The position numbers and the translations under genes are program-made. A stretch of 64,000 nucleotides of DNA, from contig JAZQVO010000028.1 in NCBI GenBank assembly GCA_045631905.1, positions 213,250-277,249 on the forward strand. The letters run 5' to 3'. The notes beneath the pieces are model-generated. The model was not told the DNA's origin. It did no database searches and was given only the letters and a program-made list of their open reading frames with translations. Below, one piece after another: positions 26,518 through 35,748 of the stretch (position 1 is its first letter; every line of letters begins with the position of its first letter). Origin of the DNA: HGM04593 sp045631905. Lineage in GTDB: Bacteria; Bacteroidota; Bacteroidia; Bacteroidales; Bacteroidaceae.

Positions 26518-28280
26518 TATTTTTCCTCTTTAAGGTCGAGCGCAATATTAAGTTCGTCGAGCTGAGCAGGCTCCAGCACCGAAGGAGCATCTATCATAGT
26601 GTCGCGACCGGAGTTATTCTTGGGGAAGGCTATGCAGTCGCGAATAGAATCCAAACCTGCAAAAAGGCTCACCCAACGATCGAGACCATACGCAAGACCA
26701 CCATGAGGAGGTGCACCATACTTAAAGGCATCGAGCAACCAACCAAACTGTTGCTGTGCACGCTCGGGGGTAAAGCCGAGGAGCGCAAACATCTTATTCT
26801 GCAACTCGCTGTCATAGATGCGGATAGAACCGCCGCCAACCTCAACACCATTTATAACCATGTCGTAGGCGTTGGCACGTACCGCGCCCATGTCGGTATC
26901 GAGCAAAGGAATATCCTCGGGCTTGGGCGATGTGAAGGGGTGATGCATAGCCATGTAACGGCCCTCCTCCTCGCTGTATTCGAACAAGGGGAAATCTACC
27001 ACCCACAAACACGAGAACTTGTTCTTGTCGCGCAAGCCAAGCTGTTGAGCAACCTCCAAACGGAGCTCGCAAAGCTGTTTACGTGTCTTCATGGTATCCT
27101 CACCGCTGAGTATGAGAATGAGGTCGCCTGGCTCTGCACCAAAGGCGCTCTTCATCTGTTGCAACACTTCTTGCGAGTAGAACTTGTCTACGCTCGACTT
27201 AACTGTGCCGTCGGCCTCTACACGAGCATAAACCATGCCCTTTGCACCAATTTGAGGACGGCGCACAAAGTCGGTGAGAGCGTCCAACTGCTTGCGTGTA
27301 TATGTAGCGGCACCTTTTGCGCATATACCGCCAATATATTCGGCACTATCGAAAACGCCGAAACCATGACCCTTCATTATATCCATGAGCTCCACAAACT
27401 TCATCTCGAAACGTGTGTCGGGCTTGTCGCTACCATAATACTTCATGGCATCGTGCCATGTTATGCGGGGAAAGGCCTCGGTGAGTTCAACACCGCGTAT
27501 TGTTTTAAAGAGGTGCTTTGCCATGCCTTCGAAGAGTGTTATCACATCTTCCTGCTCCACAAAGCTCATCTCGCAGTCAATCTGAGTAAACTCGGGCTGA
27601 CGGTCGGCACGCAGGTCCTCGTCACGGAAACATTTTACTATTTGGAAGTAACGGTCGAAGCCCGACACCATGAGCAACTGCTTGAACAGCTGAGGGCTCT
27701 GGGGAAGAGCGTAAAACTGACCGGGGTTCATGCGCGAAGGCACCACAAAGTCGCGTGCGCCCTCGGGGGTAGAACCTATGAGCATAGGTGTCTCCACCTC
27801 GATAAAGTTCATTGAATCCAAGTAACGGCGCACCTCCATAGTCATCTGGTGACGAATTTCGAGGTTCTTGCGCACCGCCTCGCGACGCAGGTCGAGATAG
27901 CGATACTTCATGCGGATATCATCGCCACCGTCGGTGTTGTTCTCTATTGTAAAGGGTGGTGTTGCAGCCTCGTTCAATATATTAAGCTCGCTCACAATAA
28001 TCTCGATATCACCCGTAGGGATATTTGCATTCTTACTCTGACGCTCGCTCACCACACCGGTAGCCTGAATCACATATTCGCGACCAAGATGCGAAGCCTT
28101 TTCACAAAGTTCGGCATTGCTATCCTCGCTGAAAACCAACTGGGTTATACCATAACGGTCGCGCAAATCGACGAATGTCATACCACCCATCTTACGCGCA
28201 CGTTGCACCCAACCGCTCAATGTTACTGTTTTGTTTACATCGGCCAAACGAAGTTCGCCGCAAGTATTTGTACGAAACAT
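26517..28280 (-). CDS. aspS: Aspartyl-tRNA synthetase
   Basis: Charges tRNA-Asp with aspartate. An N-terminal OB-fold (VTLSGWVQRARKMGGMTFVDLRDRYG) binds the anticodon; class II motifs follow, with motif 2 in FRDEDLRADRQPEFTQID and motif 3 in GLAYGLDRWVSLFAG; the bacterial GAD insertion sits between. The end DCIAFPKNNSGRD is typical of the bacterial enzyme. At 587 residues it is full length. The promoter candidate is TAATTTCG (minus, 28318-28325). Confidence 0.96.
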   Translation of the reverse strand: MFRTNTCGELRLADVNKTVTLSGWVQRARKMGGMTFVDLRDRYGITQLVFSEDSNAELCEKASHLGREYVIQATGVVSERQSKNANIPTGDIEIIVSELNILNEAATPPFTIENNTDGGDDIRMKYRYLDLRREAVRKNLEIRHQMTMEVRRYLDSMNFIEVETPMLIGSTPEGARDFVVPSRMNPGQFYALPQSPQLFKQLLMVSGFDRYFQIVKCFRDEDLRADRQPEFTQIDCEMSFVEQEDVITLFEGMAKHLFKTIRGVELTEAFPRITWHDAMKYYGSDKPDTRFEMKFVELMDIMKGHGFGVFDSAEYIGGICAKGAATYTRKQLDALTDFVRRPQIGAKGMVYARVEADGTVKSSVDKFYSQEVLQQMKSAFGAEPGDLILILSGEDTMKTRKQLCELRLEVAQQLGLRDKNKFSCLWVVDFPLFEYSEEEGRYMAMHHPFTSPKPEDIPLLDTDMGAVRANAYDMVINGVEVGGGSIRIYDSELQNKMFALLGFTPERAQQQFGWLLDAFKYGAPPHGGLAYGLDRWVSLFAGLDSIRDCIAFPKNNSGRDTMIDAPSVLEPAQLDELNIALDLKEEK

Positions 28281-28317
28281 TTTATACTCTATTTTATTGA
28301 TTAAACATTTTAACTCG

Positions 28318-28325
28318 CGAAATTA
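28318..28325 (-). promoter_or_regulatory. Candidate -7 element for aspS
   Basis: The minus strand reads TAATTTCG, one change from TAnnTTTG and of the same TTCG type seen elsewhere in the window, about 40 nt ahead of the ATG. Confidence 0.4.
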
Positions 28326-28436
28326 ATGAAAAAAATCGGTAATACGGGCAGAAACATTCAAAATTATATCCTTAATTAAAATTCTAATAACATTACAACA
28401 AGTGCTGAATTACATATTTTACAATCTTTTAATACT

Positions 28437-28452
28437 TTGGCACGGTTTTTGT
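28437..28452 (+). promoter_or_regulatory. TTGGCAC-N4-TTTGT element ahead of clpC (sigma-54-like)
   Basis: TTGGCAC at 28437-28443 and TTTGT at 28448-28452, the spacing of a sigma-54 -24/-12 promoter (TGGCAC-N5-TTGC) with T for the last C. The same arrangement lies before htpG. It is about 140 nt ahead of the clpC ATG. Confidence 0.5.
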
Positions 28453-28498
28453 AAGAAATCTTATGTAAAAATATTGTTCGCATTGTTGCAAGGCGTTA

Positions 28499-28506
28499 TA
28501 TCTTCG
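28499..28506 (+). promoter_or_regulatory. Second promoter of clpC, housekeeping type
   Basis: TATCTTCG, about 90 nt ahead of the ATG. Together with the TTGGCAC element it suggests two starts, one constitutive and one for stress. Confidence 0.45.
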
Positions 28507-28594
28507 CAACCGATAATGAAGAACAACAAAGAGATAAAGGGTATAAACAACTGAGAACAGATTATTTACCTGTAACGAATTGAGGGAAAGAAGT

Positions 28595-31111
28595 ATGAAT
28601 AATGATTTTTCGCAAAGAATGACAGAGCTTTTGTCGCTCAGCAAGGAGGAGGCGTGTCGCCTCCGCAGCAAAAACATAGACCCCGAACACCTTTTGCTCG
28701 GGATTATACGCAAAGGGAAAAACACAGCCACCGACATACTAAGAGCACTCGATATCGACATCAACGAGATAAAAGAGAGCATAGAGAGACGTTGTGCCAC
28801 ACCGGGGTTCAGCGAGCTACCCTACTCCGAAAATGTTGAGATGAGCCTGAAAACAGCAAGAATATTGCGATTCAGCACATTAGAGGCACGCACATTCAAA
28901 GATTTTGCCGATGCCGAGCACGTTCTCCTTGGTATATTGAAAGAAAGCAACAACCTTGCCGCAGACATCTTAGAGGCCAACGATGTGACATATCAAAAGG
29001 TTTTCGAAGCAATAAAAGCCACAAAGCACGATATAACAAACGGCTTCGGCTTTGCCGAGCAAGATGACGAGGAGGAGGTTGCACCCGGCAAAAACGAGGG
29101 AGCAGGCAACCACACATACACCGGCACACAACGCCCAAAATCGTCGAACGACACACCTGTGCTCGACAACTTCGGCATCGACATGACAAAAGCGGCAGCC
29201 GAGGGCAAGCTCGACCCCGTTGTGGGGCGCGAGAAAGAGATTGAGCGCATATCGCAGATATTAAGCCGACGTAAAAAGAACAACCCCATACTCATAGGAG
29301 AGCCGGGCGTAGGAAAATCGGCTATTGTAGAGGGGCTTGCACAGCGCATAATTGAGCGCAAGACATCGCGCATGCTCTTCGACAAGCGCATAATATCGCT
29401 CGATATGGCAGCAGTTGTGGCAGGAACAAAATACCGCGGACAGTTTGAGGAACGCCTACGTTCAATAATCAACGAACTCGAAAAGAACCCCAACATCATT
29501 CTTTTCGTCGACGAGATACACACCATCGTGGGTGCAGGCTCGTCTCCCGGCTCCATGGACGCCGCCAACATGCTGAAACCGGCCCTTGCACGTGGCGAAA
29601 TACAGTGCATAGGAGCCACCACCATCGACGAATATCGCAAAACCATCGAAAAAGATGGAGCCTTAGAGCGTCGTTTCCAAAAGGTGCTGGTTGAGCCCAC
29701 ATCGGCCGAAGACACATATACCATATTGAAAAACATTAAGGAGCGTTACGAAAACCACCATAATGTCACATACACCGAAGAGGCACTGCTCGCGTGTGTC
29801 AAATTGACAGACCGCTACATTACCGACCGCTGTTTCCCCGACAAGGCCATAGATGCCATGGACGAGGTAGGTGCACGCATGCACATAAGCAACATAAAGG
29901 TTCCCAAAGAGATTGAGGAGCAAGAAGCACTTATCGACAGAGTGAAAGCCGAGAAAAACAACGCCGTTAAATGTCAGGATTTTGAACGTGCCGCCAACTG
30001 TCGCGACCAAGAAAAGCACCTGCAAGCAGAACTTGCCGGCATGAAAGCTCAATGGGAAAAGAGCCTGAGCGACAGCCGTCAGACCGTGGGCGAAGAGGAG
30101 GTTGCCAAAGTGGTGGCCATGATTTCGGGTGTACCCATACAACGCTTGCAACAAGACGAGTGGACACGCCTCAAAGGCATGAAGGAGGAGTTGCAATCAA
30201 AGGTCATCGCACAAGACAACGCAATAGAAAAACTTGCAAAAGCGATACAACGTAGCCGTGTAGGCCTGCAAAACCCCAACAAGCCCATCGGCACATTCAT
30301 GTTCCTCGGCCCCACAGGTGTAGGTAAAACCCTCCTGGCAAAAGAACTTGCAAAATTCATGTTCGGCTCGGCCGATGCACTCATTCGCGTGGACATGAGC
30401 GAATATATGGAAAAATTCACCGTTTCGCGCCTTGTGGGAGCACCTCCGGGATATGTTGGTTACGAAGAGGGCGGGCAACTAACCGAAAGAGTGCGCCGTC
30501 GCCCCTACTCCATCGTACTGCTCGACGAGATAGAGAAGGCACACACCGACGTATTCAACCTGCTGTTGCAGGTGATGGACGAAGGCCGTCTTACCGACAG
30601 CTACGGCCGTACGGTAGACTTCCGCAACACGGTGCTCATAATGACATCGAACGTGGGAACACGTGAGCTGAAAGACTTCGGCACAGGCGTGGGCTTCAAC
30701 AAAGACCAGCGCGTTGGCGACAAAGAATATTCACGCGGCGTGATACAAAAGGCACTAAACAAACGCTTTGCACCCGAGTTTATAAACCGCATAGACGAGA
30801 TTATAAATTTCGACCAATTACAACTCGATGCAATAGTAAGGATAGTAGACCTCGAACTATCGCAAATTGTGAAACGCGTAAACGAGCTCGGCTACTCCAT
30901 CGACCTCACCACCGAAGCAAAAGAGTACCTTGCCGGCAAAGGCTACGACATACAATATGGTGCACGCCCCTTGAAACGCGCCTTGCAAACATATGTAGAA
31001 GACGAAATTTCAGAACTTCTGCTTTGCGGAACGCTTAAAGCAGGCGACCATATAATAGTTGAAAAAGACAACGAGAACGACAAGCTTTTGTTCAGAGTAG
31101 AAAACACATAA
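28595..31111 (+). CDS. clpC: ATP-dependent chaperone/protease subunit ClpC
   Basis: A Hsp100 AAA+ unfoldase of about 838 residues that feeds ClpP or resolves aggregates. Two N-terminal Clp repeats (MTELLSLSKEEACRLRSKNIDPEHLLLG onward), first Walker A GEPGVGKS near 237, a UVR/middle region near 455 (CQDFERAANCRDQEKHLQ), second Walker A GPTGVGKTLLAKE near 573 with the sensor parts VDMSEYMEKFTVSRL, and a C-terminal domain. The UVR motif marks ClpC rather than ClpB. The ATG at 28595 gives MNNDFSQRMTELL; an upstream in-frame TTG is less likely. Confidence 0.95.
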   Translation: MNNDFSQRMTELLSLSKEEACRLRSKNIDPEHLLLGIIRKGKNTATDILRALDIDINEIKESIERRCATPGFSELPYSENVEMSLKTARILRFSTLEARTFKDFADAEHVLLGILKESNNLAADILEANDVTYQKVFEAIKATKHDITNGFGFAEQDDEEEVAPGKNEGAGNHTYTGTQRPKSSNDTPVLDNFGIDMTKAAAEGKLDPVVGREKEIERISQILSRRKKNNPILIGEPGVGKSAIVEGLAQRIIERKTSRMLFDKRIISLDMAAVVAGTKYRGQFEERLRSIINELEKNPNIILFVDEIHTIVGAGSSPGSMDAANMLKPALARGEIQCIGATTIDEYRKTIEKDGALERRFQKVLVEPTSAEDTYTILKNIKERYENHHNVTYTEEALLACVKLTDRYITDRCFPDKAIDAMDEVGARMHISNIKVPKEIEEQEALIDRVKAEKNNAVKCQDFERAANCRDQEKHLQAELAGMKAQWEKSLSDSRQTVGEEEVAKVVAMISGVPIQRLQQDEWTRLKGMKEELQSKVIAQDNAIEKLAKAIQRSRVGLQNPNKPIGTFMFLGPTGVGKTLLAKELAKFMFGSADALIRVDMSEYMEKFTVSRLVGAPPGYVGYEEGGQLTERVRRRPYSIVLLDEIEKAHTDVFNLLLQVMDEGRLTDSYGRTVDFRNTVLIMTSNVGTRELKDFGTGVGFNKDQRVGDKEYSRGVIQKALNKRFAPEFINRIDEIINFDQLQLDAIVRIVDLELSQIVKRVNELGYSIDLTTEAKEYLAGKGYDIQYGARPLKRALQTYVEDEISELLLCGTLKAGDHIIVEKDNENDKLLFRVENT

Positions 31112-31132
31112 AAACAACGTAACATAAAGATG

Positions 31133-31168
31133 AAAACCTCTGCTGACGAATTTGTCAGCAGAGGTTTT
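31133..31168 (+). terminator. Terminator after clpC
   Basis: A perfect 15-bp stem (AAAACCTCTGCTGAC and its complement), GAATTT loop, ending in TTTT. It separates clpC from htpG. Confidence 0.88.
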
Positions 31169-31193
31169 CTGCCATTTTGTCACACAAATCAAA

Positions 31194-31209
31194 TTGGCAC
31201 TTTATTTGT
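31194..31209 (+). promoter_or_regulatory. TTGGCAC-N4-TTTGT element ahead of htpG (sigma-54-like)
   Basis: TTGGCAC at 31194-31200, four bases, TTTGT at 31205-31209, laid out exactly as before clpC. It lies about 65 nt before the htpG ATG, which leaves a leader of about 55 nt. Both genes are classic heat-shock genes, which supports a shared stress promoter. Confidence 0.5.
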
Positions 31210-31274
31210 TTATAATAAGGTGGAGACACAAAGTCCCGAAACAAAACAAAAAAAACAATTTAAAATTTAAAGAT

Positions 31275-33323
31275 ATGCAAAAAGGCAACATTGGGGTAAC
31301 AACCGAAAACATTTTCCCCGTCATTAAAAAATTCCTTTACAGTGACCACGAAATATTTCTCCGCGAAATAGTATCGAACGCCATAGATGCCACACAGAAA
31401 CTTAAAACCCTGTACGAAAAGGGAGAGTTCAAAGGCGAGCTCGGCAACATGAAGGTAACAGTATCGCTCGACAAAGAGACTATCACAGTCAGCGATAACG
31501 GTATAGGCCTCACAGCCGAAGAGATTGAGAAATACATCAACCAGATAGCACTATCGGGCGCAACAGACTTTTTGGAGAAGTACAAAGACACAGCCAACTC
31601 AATCATCGGTCACTTCGGTCTCGGTTTCTACTCGGCCTTCATGGTTTCGAAAAAGGTAGAAATTGTAACAAAATCGTACAAAGAGGGCGCGCAAGCCGTT
31701 AAATGGAGTTGCGACGGTAGCCCCGAATACACACTCGAAGAGTGCGAAAAAGCCGAACGCGGAACAGATATTATTATGTACATCGACGAGGAGAGCAAAG
31801 AATTCCTCGAAGAGAGTCGCATAAACACCATTTTGAACAAATATTGCCGTTTCCTCCCCGTTGAGATTGCATTTGGCAAAAAGAAAGAGTGGAAAGAGGG
31901 CAAGCAGGTGGAAACAGCCGAGGACAACATAATAAACGACACAACACCCCTGTGGACACGCAAACCATCGGAGCTTAAAGACGAAGATTACAAAGAGTTC
32001 TACCGCAAGCTCTACCCCATGAGCGACGAACCCCTCTTCTGGATACACCTGAATGTAGATTTCCCCTTCCACCTTACAGGTATACTCTATTTCCCCAAAG
32101 TAAAGAGCAACCTCGACCTGCAAAAGAACAAAATACAGCTCTACTGCAACCAAGTGTATGTAACCGACGAGGTAGAAGGCATAGTACCCGACTTCCTCAC
32201 ACTCATGCATGGTGTAATAGACTCACCCGATATTCCCCTGAACGTATCGCGCTCATACTTGCAAAGCGATGCCAACGTTAAGAAAATATCGTCGTACATA
32301 TCCAAAAAAGTATCGGACCGCCTGCAATCAATCTTCAAGAGCGACCGCAAACAGTTCGAAGAAAAGTGGAACGACCTCAAAATATTCATACACTACGGCA
32401 TGCTCACCGAGGAGGAGTTCTACGACAAAGCAAGCAAATTTGCGCTATTGCAGGACACCGACAACAACAAGTACACCTACGAAGAGTACAAAAACCTCAT
32501 AAGTGCCGAGCAGACCGACAAAGAAGGCAACCTCATTTACCTCTACTCAAACGACAAGGAGAAAGAGTACAGCTTCATAGAGAATGCAAAGAACAAAGGC
32601 TACAATGTACTTATGATGGACGGTCAGCTCGACGTGGCACTCATCAGCCTTTTGGAGCGCAAATTCGAAAAGAGCCGTTTCACACGTGTCGATAGCGATA
32701 TTATAGAGAACCTGATTGTAAAAGATGAGCAAAAATTCTCATCGCTCGGCGAAAAAGAGCGTGAGGTGCTCACCGGCATATTCCAGAGCCAGATGCCCAC
32801 GATGGAGAAAAAAGAGTTCTACGTACAAGCACAGGCCATGGGCGAGAACGGAGCACCCGTGATGATAACACAAGCCGAATACATGCGTCGCATGAAAGAG
32901 ATGGCAAACATACAGGCAGGTATGTCGTTCTACGGAGACATGCCCGACATGTACAACATACTTGTAAACGAGGAGCACCCCATAGTTAAGCGTCTGCTCG
33001 CCGAAGCTGAGACCGCATGTGCCGAAAAACTAAGCCCCATAGACGAAAAAACAGCAACACTCGAAAACCGCAGAAAAGAGCTTTACGATGCACGTAAAGA
33101 TAAAAAAGAGGAAGATGTTCCCCAAAGCGAAAAAGACGAGTTGAGCGATATCGAAAAAGAGCTTACAGCCGCAAAAAGCGAAAAAGAGGCCATACTTGCG
33201 ACATACGCCACAGACAACACCACCGTGCGCCAGCTAATAGACATCACCCTGTTGCAAAACAACATGCTCACAGGCGAAGCGTTGAACAATTTTGTAAAAC
33301 GCAGTATCGAGATGATGAAATAA
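31275..33323 (+). CDS. htpG: Hsp90-family chaperone HtpG
   Basis: A cytoplasmic ATP-dependent chaperone of 682 residues. The GHKL ATPase is seen in YSDHEIFLREIVSNAIDA, SDNGIGLT and the lid IGHFGLGFYSAFMV; the middle domain holds LYCNQVYVTDEVEGIVPDF and VSRSYLQSD. The C-terminal part has an additional charged stretch (about 600-640, KKEEDVPQSEKDELSDIEKEL) longer than in E. coli. The ATG at 31275 matches family starts; the frame reaches 41 codons further upstream but that part has no homology signal. Confidence 0.94.
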   Translation: MQKGNIGVTTENIFPVIKKFLYSDHEIFLREIVSNAIDATQKLKTLYEKGEFKGELGNMKVTVSLDKETITVSDNGIGLTAEEIEKYINQIALSGATDFLEKYKDTANSIIGHFGLGFYSAFMVSKKVEIVTKSYKEGAQAVKWSCDGSPEYTLEECEKAERGTDIIMYIDEESKEFLEESRINTILNKYCRFLPVEIAFGKKKEWKEGKQVETAEDNIINDTTPLWTRKPSELKDEDYKEFYRKLYPMSDEPLFWIHLNVDFPFHLTGILYFPKVKSNLDLQKNKIQLYCNQVYVTDEVEGIVPDFLTLMHGVIDSPDIPLNVSRSYLQSDANVKKISSYISKKVSDRLQSIFKSDRKQFEEKWNDLKIFIHYGMLTEEEFYDKASKFALLQDTDNNKYTYEEYKNLISAEQTDKEGNLIYLYSNDKEKEYSFIENAKNKGYNVLMMDGQLDVALISLLERKFEKSRFTRVDSDIIENLIVKDEQKFSSLGEKEREVLTGIFQSQMPTMEKKEFYVQAQAMGENGAPVMITQAEYMRRMKEMANIQAGMSFYGDMPDMYNILVNEEHPIVKRLLAEAETACAEKLSPIDEKTATLENRRKELYDARKDKKEEDVPQSEKDELSDIEKELTAAKSEKEAILATYATDNTTVRQLIDITLLQNNMLTGEALNNFVKRSIEMMK

Positions 33324-33340
33324 CAAAGTTTCTCCCAATA

Positions 33341-33376
33341 AACAAAGCCGATGAAGTCCCTCGTCGGCTTTGTTTG
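33341..33376 (+). terminator. Terminator after htpG
   Basis: Arms AACAAAGCCGA and TCGGCTTTGTT enclose a 12-nt loop; a short T-run follows. Confidence 0.75.
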
Positions 33377-33444
33377 CATACAAGCACCCATAATCGGCAA
33401 AACAAATAAACATTCTTTACCCTCGCTTAATCGGAGCTTTTTTG

Positions 33445-33452
33445 TATCTTCG
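33445..33452 (+). promoter_or_regulatory. -7 element ahead of the GNAT gene
   Basis: TATCTTCG, 19 nt before the ATG at 33472, which is shorter than the usual leader here. No -33 TTTG at the expected distance. Confidence 0.45.
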
Positions 33453-33471
33453 CTGTGGAAAATAAACATAC

Positions 33472-34005
33472 ATGATAACACTTACAAGAATAACCGACAG
33501 CAACAGCCCTGCATACCGTTTCACCGAGGAACTGCTCACCGCAACATTTCCCCGTGACGAATACCGCAACCTGTGCGAGCAACGCAAGAATGCTGACACA
33601 AACAGATGTTTCCATCTTATGCTTGCGAGTGAAGGGAACGAAAATATTGGTTTCATAAGTTACTGGGATTTAGTGGATTTTTGCTATATAGAGCACTTTG
33701 CAACCCTCCCTGCCATGCGTGGCAAAGGATACGGAAAAGCCATCTTGGAGCAACTGAAACAAGAGCATAATAATATTGTTCTCGAGGTAGAATGCCCCAC
33801 CGACAGCATAACGCACCGTCGCATAAATTTCTATAATCGCGCAGGGTTCGCACTATGCAAAATACCATACACCCAACCATCGTACCGCAAAGATGGGAAT
33901 ACCGTCCCCATGCACCTCATGTTCAGCGGTTGCGAAGGAGAGATGAGCGACTATAAAAAAGCAAAAAGAGCAATATACGAAACAGTGTACAACATAAAAG
34001 AATAG
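33472..34005 (+). CDS. GNAT-family N-acetyltransferase
   Basis: A 177-residue cytoplasmic acetyltransferase. The acetyl-CoA loop is in LPAMRGKGYGKAILEQL (motif A, R/Q-x-x-G-x-G/A), after strand YIEHFATL; motif B is in HRRINFYNRAGF. The substrate, a protein or small amine, cannot be inferred. It lies 7 nt before the carbonic anhydrase-like gene and shares its transcript. Confidence 0.85.
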   Translation: MITLTRITDSNSPAYRFTEELLTATFPRDEYRNLCEQRKNADTNRCFHLMLASEGNENIGFISYWDLVDFCYIEHFATLPAMRGKGYGKAILEQLKQEHNNIVLEVECPTDSITHRRINFYNRAGFALCKIPYTQPSYRKDGNTVPMHLMFSGCEGEMSDYKKAKRAIYETVYNIKE

Positions 34006-34012
34006 AAAGATT

Positions 34013-34528
34013 ATGGCAATTATAAAAGAGATTAAAGGTATGATGCCCAAGATGGGCCAAAACTGCTATTTAGCCGAGACGGCAGCCATAATAGGCGATG
34101 TAACCATGGGCGACAACTGCTCAATATGGTTCGGAACCGTGCTACGAGGCGATGTAAACACCATAACAATAGGTAATAATGTGAATATACAGGACGGTGC
34201 AGTTGTGCACACCCTGTACCAACGCTCAAAAAGCGTAATAGGAAACAACGTGTCGATAGGACACAACGCAACAATACACGGAGCCACTATCGAGGATAAT
34301 TGCCTCATAGGCATGGGAGCCACGGTACTCGACAACGCAGTTGTTGAAAGCGGTGCCATAGTTGCCGCCAACGCTCTTGTCACATCGGGCATGCGTGTCG
34401 AGGGCGGTTGGATATACGCCGGCGTACCTGCAAAAAAGATTAAAGAGGTGAGCCGAGAACAACAAAAGGATATTGTGGAACGCATTGCCAACGATTACAT
34501 AATGTATGCATCGTGGTACAAAGAGTAA
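34013..34528 (+). CDS. Gamma-carbonic anhydrase-like hexapeptide protein
   Basis: A 171-residue left-handed beta-helix protein of the YrdA/PaaY/gamma-carbonic anhydrase group. The metal-binding histidines are recognisable in DGAVVHTLYQ, IGHNATIHGATI and the repeats between residues 60 and 95. The C-terminal helix (DYIMYASWYKE) is usual. It may hydrate CO2 or act on CoA thioesters. Confidence 0.85.
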   Translation: MAIIKEIKGMMPKMGQNCYLAETAAIIGDVTMGDNCSIWFGTVLRGDVNTITIGNNVNIQDGAVVHTLYQRSKSVIGNNVSIGHNATIHGATIEDNCLIGMGATVLDNAVVESGAIVAANALVTSGMRVEGGWIYAGVPAKKIKEVSREQQKDIVERIANDYIMYASWYKE

Positions 34529-34560
34529 AAAAAAGAGTGTGCCGGCACACTCTTTTTTTT
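34527..34560. terminator. Bidirectional terminator between the hexapeptide and AraC genes
   Basis: A near-perfect palindrome around GTGTGCC-GGCACAC with long A and T flanks, so it works on both strands. The AraC stop codon (34559-34561) overlaps its right end. Confidence 0.9.
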
Positions 34561-35404
34561 ATCCCTTTCTCTGCTTGCGAAACTCACTTGGCGAAAGCCC
34601 TGTCAATCTCTTGTAATAACGACTCAAATAACTTTGGCTTGGGAAGTTATACTCATCGGCAAGTTCCTGAATAGATTTATCGGTGTAAGATAGTTCAAAT
34701 TTCAGACGCGACGAAACAGCCGTATCAATAATATCCTTTGCCGAATAGTTGGAAATTTCGTTACACACCTCATTCAAATACCCACTGCTTACACCTAATT
34801 CGTTGGCATAGAAAAGCACCTCGCGCGATTTGTTGCGCGAAGAGACAAGCTCCTTAACAAACTTGTGAAAAAGTGTTTTTTTACGTGTCTCGTACCCCCT
34901 CTTGTTACCTGCATAACCTTCGTGCCTCTTAAAATAGCTACGATAGAACTGAAAAATCACCTTCACAAAAGCCAAAGCCGATTGTTCAAACTCCTCGTAC
35001 TCAAAATTTTCGTGCACAGCATCTATGGTATCCAATATTTTGCATATTATCTCTAAATCCTTGCCATATAAAGGAGTTACCGGGTTCCATTTTATCTTCT
35101 CATAAAAATCAAAGTCGGCACTAAAAGAGTTGAGCGAAGGTGTTATAAGCGACATGGGTACAACAAGTGTTTTCGACTTGTAATCGTAACTAAAATCCCT
35201 AAATGTGACAATATCCAAGGGTAAAGCCATTACAAGAGAGTTCTTCTTTGCATGAAACACCGAATAGTTAATCTCAATCTTTACTTCGCCATCTGTTATG
35301 AGCATCAGTGCAAGGTGATTACACCTTACAGGTATCCCTTTTATATCCTTGCACTCTTCGCGCAAGAACACATGTTTATTATCATAATCTGTTGTTGTTA
35401 TCAT
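34559..35404 (-). CDS. AraC-family transcriptional regulator
   Basis: A 281-residue DNA-binding protein. The N-terminal about 170 residues form a cupin-like sensing domain without recognisable metal ligands; the C-terminal 100 residues hold two helix-turn-helix motifs (ELGVSSGYLNEVCNEISN and ADEYNFPSQSYLSRYYKRLTG), ending in LSPSEFRKQRKG. The target genes are not shown; no other gene in the operon. Confidence 0.9.
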   Translation of the reverse strand: MITTTDYDNKHVFLREECKDIKGIPVRCNHLALMLITDGEVKIEINYSVFHAKKNSLVMALPLDIVTFRDFSYDYKSKTLVVPMSLITPSLNSFSADFDFYEKIKWNPVTPLYGKDLEIICKILDTIDAVHENFEYEEFEQSALAFVKVIFQFYRSYFKRHEGYAGNKRGYETRKKTLFHKFVKELVSSRNKSREVLFYANELGVSSGYLNEVCNEISNYSAKDIIDTAVSSRLKFELSYTDKSIQELADEYNFPSQSYLSRYYKRLTGLSPSEFRKQRKG

Positions 35405-35424
35405 TGTTTTTCACGATTTTGAAA

Positions 35425-35440
35425 CAAATATACAAATATA
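35425..35440 (-). promoter_or_regulatory. Tandem -7 elements for the AraC-type gene
   Basis: Two TATATTTG copies in a row on the minus strand, both exact TAnnTTTG matches, 20-36 nt ahead of the ATG. No clear -33 box. Confidence 0.45.
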
Positions 35441-35520
35441 CAAGTCATACGAACTAATATAACCGCAAAAAAGGACAATATTAGATACTATATGTAAATA
35501 GACCGACAAGAGGGAGGAAC

Positions 35521-35598
35521 AAAAAAAGGCTGTCTTTAATTTAAAGACAGCCACCACATAAGAATATGAAAAACCTTAATAAAAACCTTGTGGTTTTA
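35521..35598 (-). ncRNA. Candidate free-standing small RNA
   Basis: On the minus strand TACCTTTG at 35605-35612 could start a transcript near 35598. It would fold with ACCACA (35589-35594) pairing to TGTGGT (35553-35558), then end in a terminator with 12-bp arms GGCTGTCTTTAA at 35528-35552 followed by seven T. No open frame fits, and the downstream AraC gene has its own promoter. A -33 TTTG is not in the right place, so this needs RNA data. Alternative: leftover terminator of an older gene. Confidence 0.4.
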
Positions 35599-35690
35599 CG
35601 ATGACAAAGGTAAAGATTTGGCGACACAAATATGTTTCTGTATTTTAGCCAAAAATTTTCAATTTCGTTGTTCACTGATTAAATGCAAAC

Positions 35691-35725
35691 AAAAAAATGT
35701 GAGTGCACCACGTAGCGCACTCACA
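35691..35725 (-). terminator. Terminator of the DUF4301 gene
   Basis: Arms TGTGAGTGC and GCACTCACA (9 bp) around a 10-nt loop, followed on the minus strand by seven T. Confidence 0.85.
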
Positions 35726-35748
35726 CATTATTATATATACACAAATTC

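Noticed and set aside
26466..27815. Long open frame (449 codons) on the plus strand opposite aspS
   Set aside because: It mirrors aspS, has no family signal, and its sequence is explained by the codon bias of the real gene.
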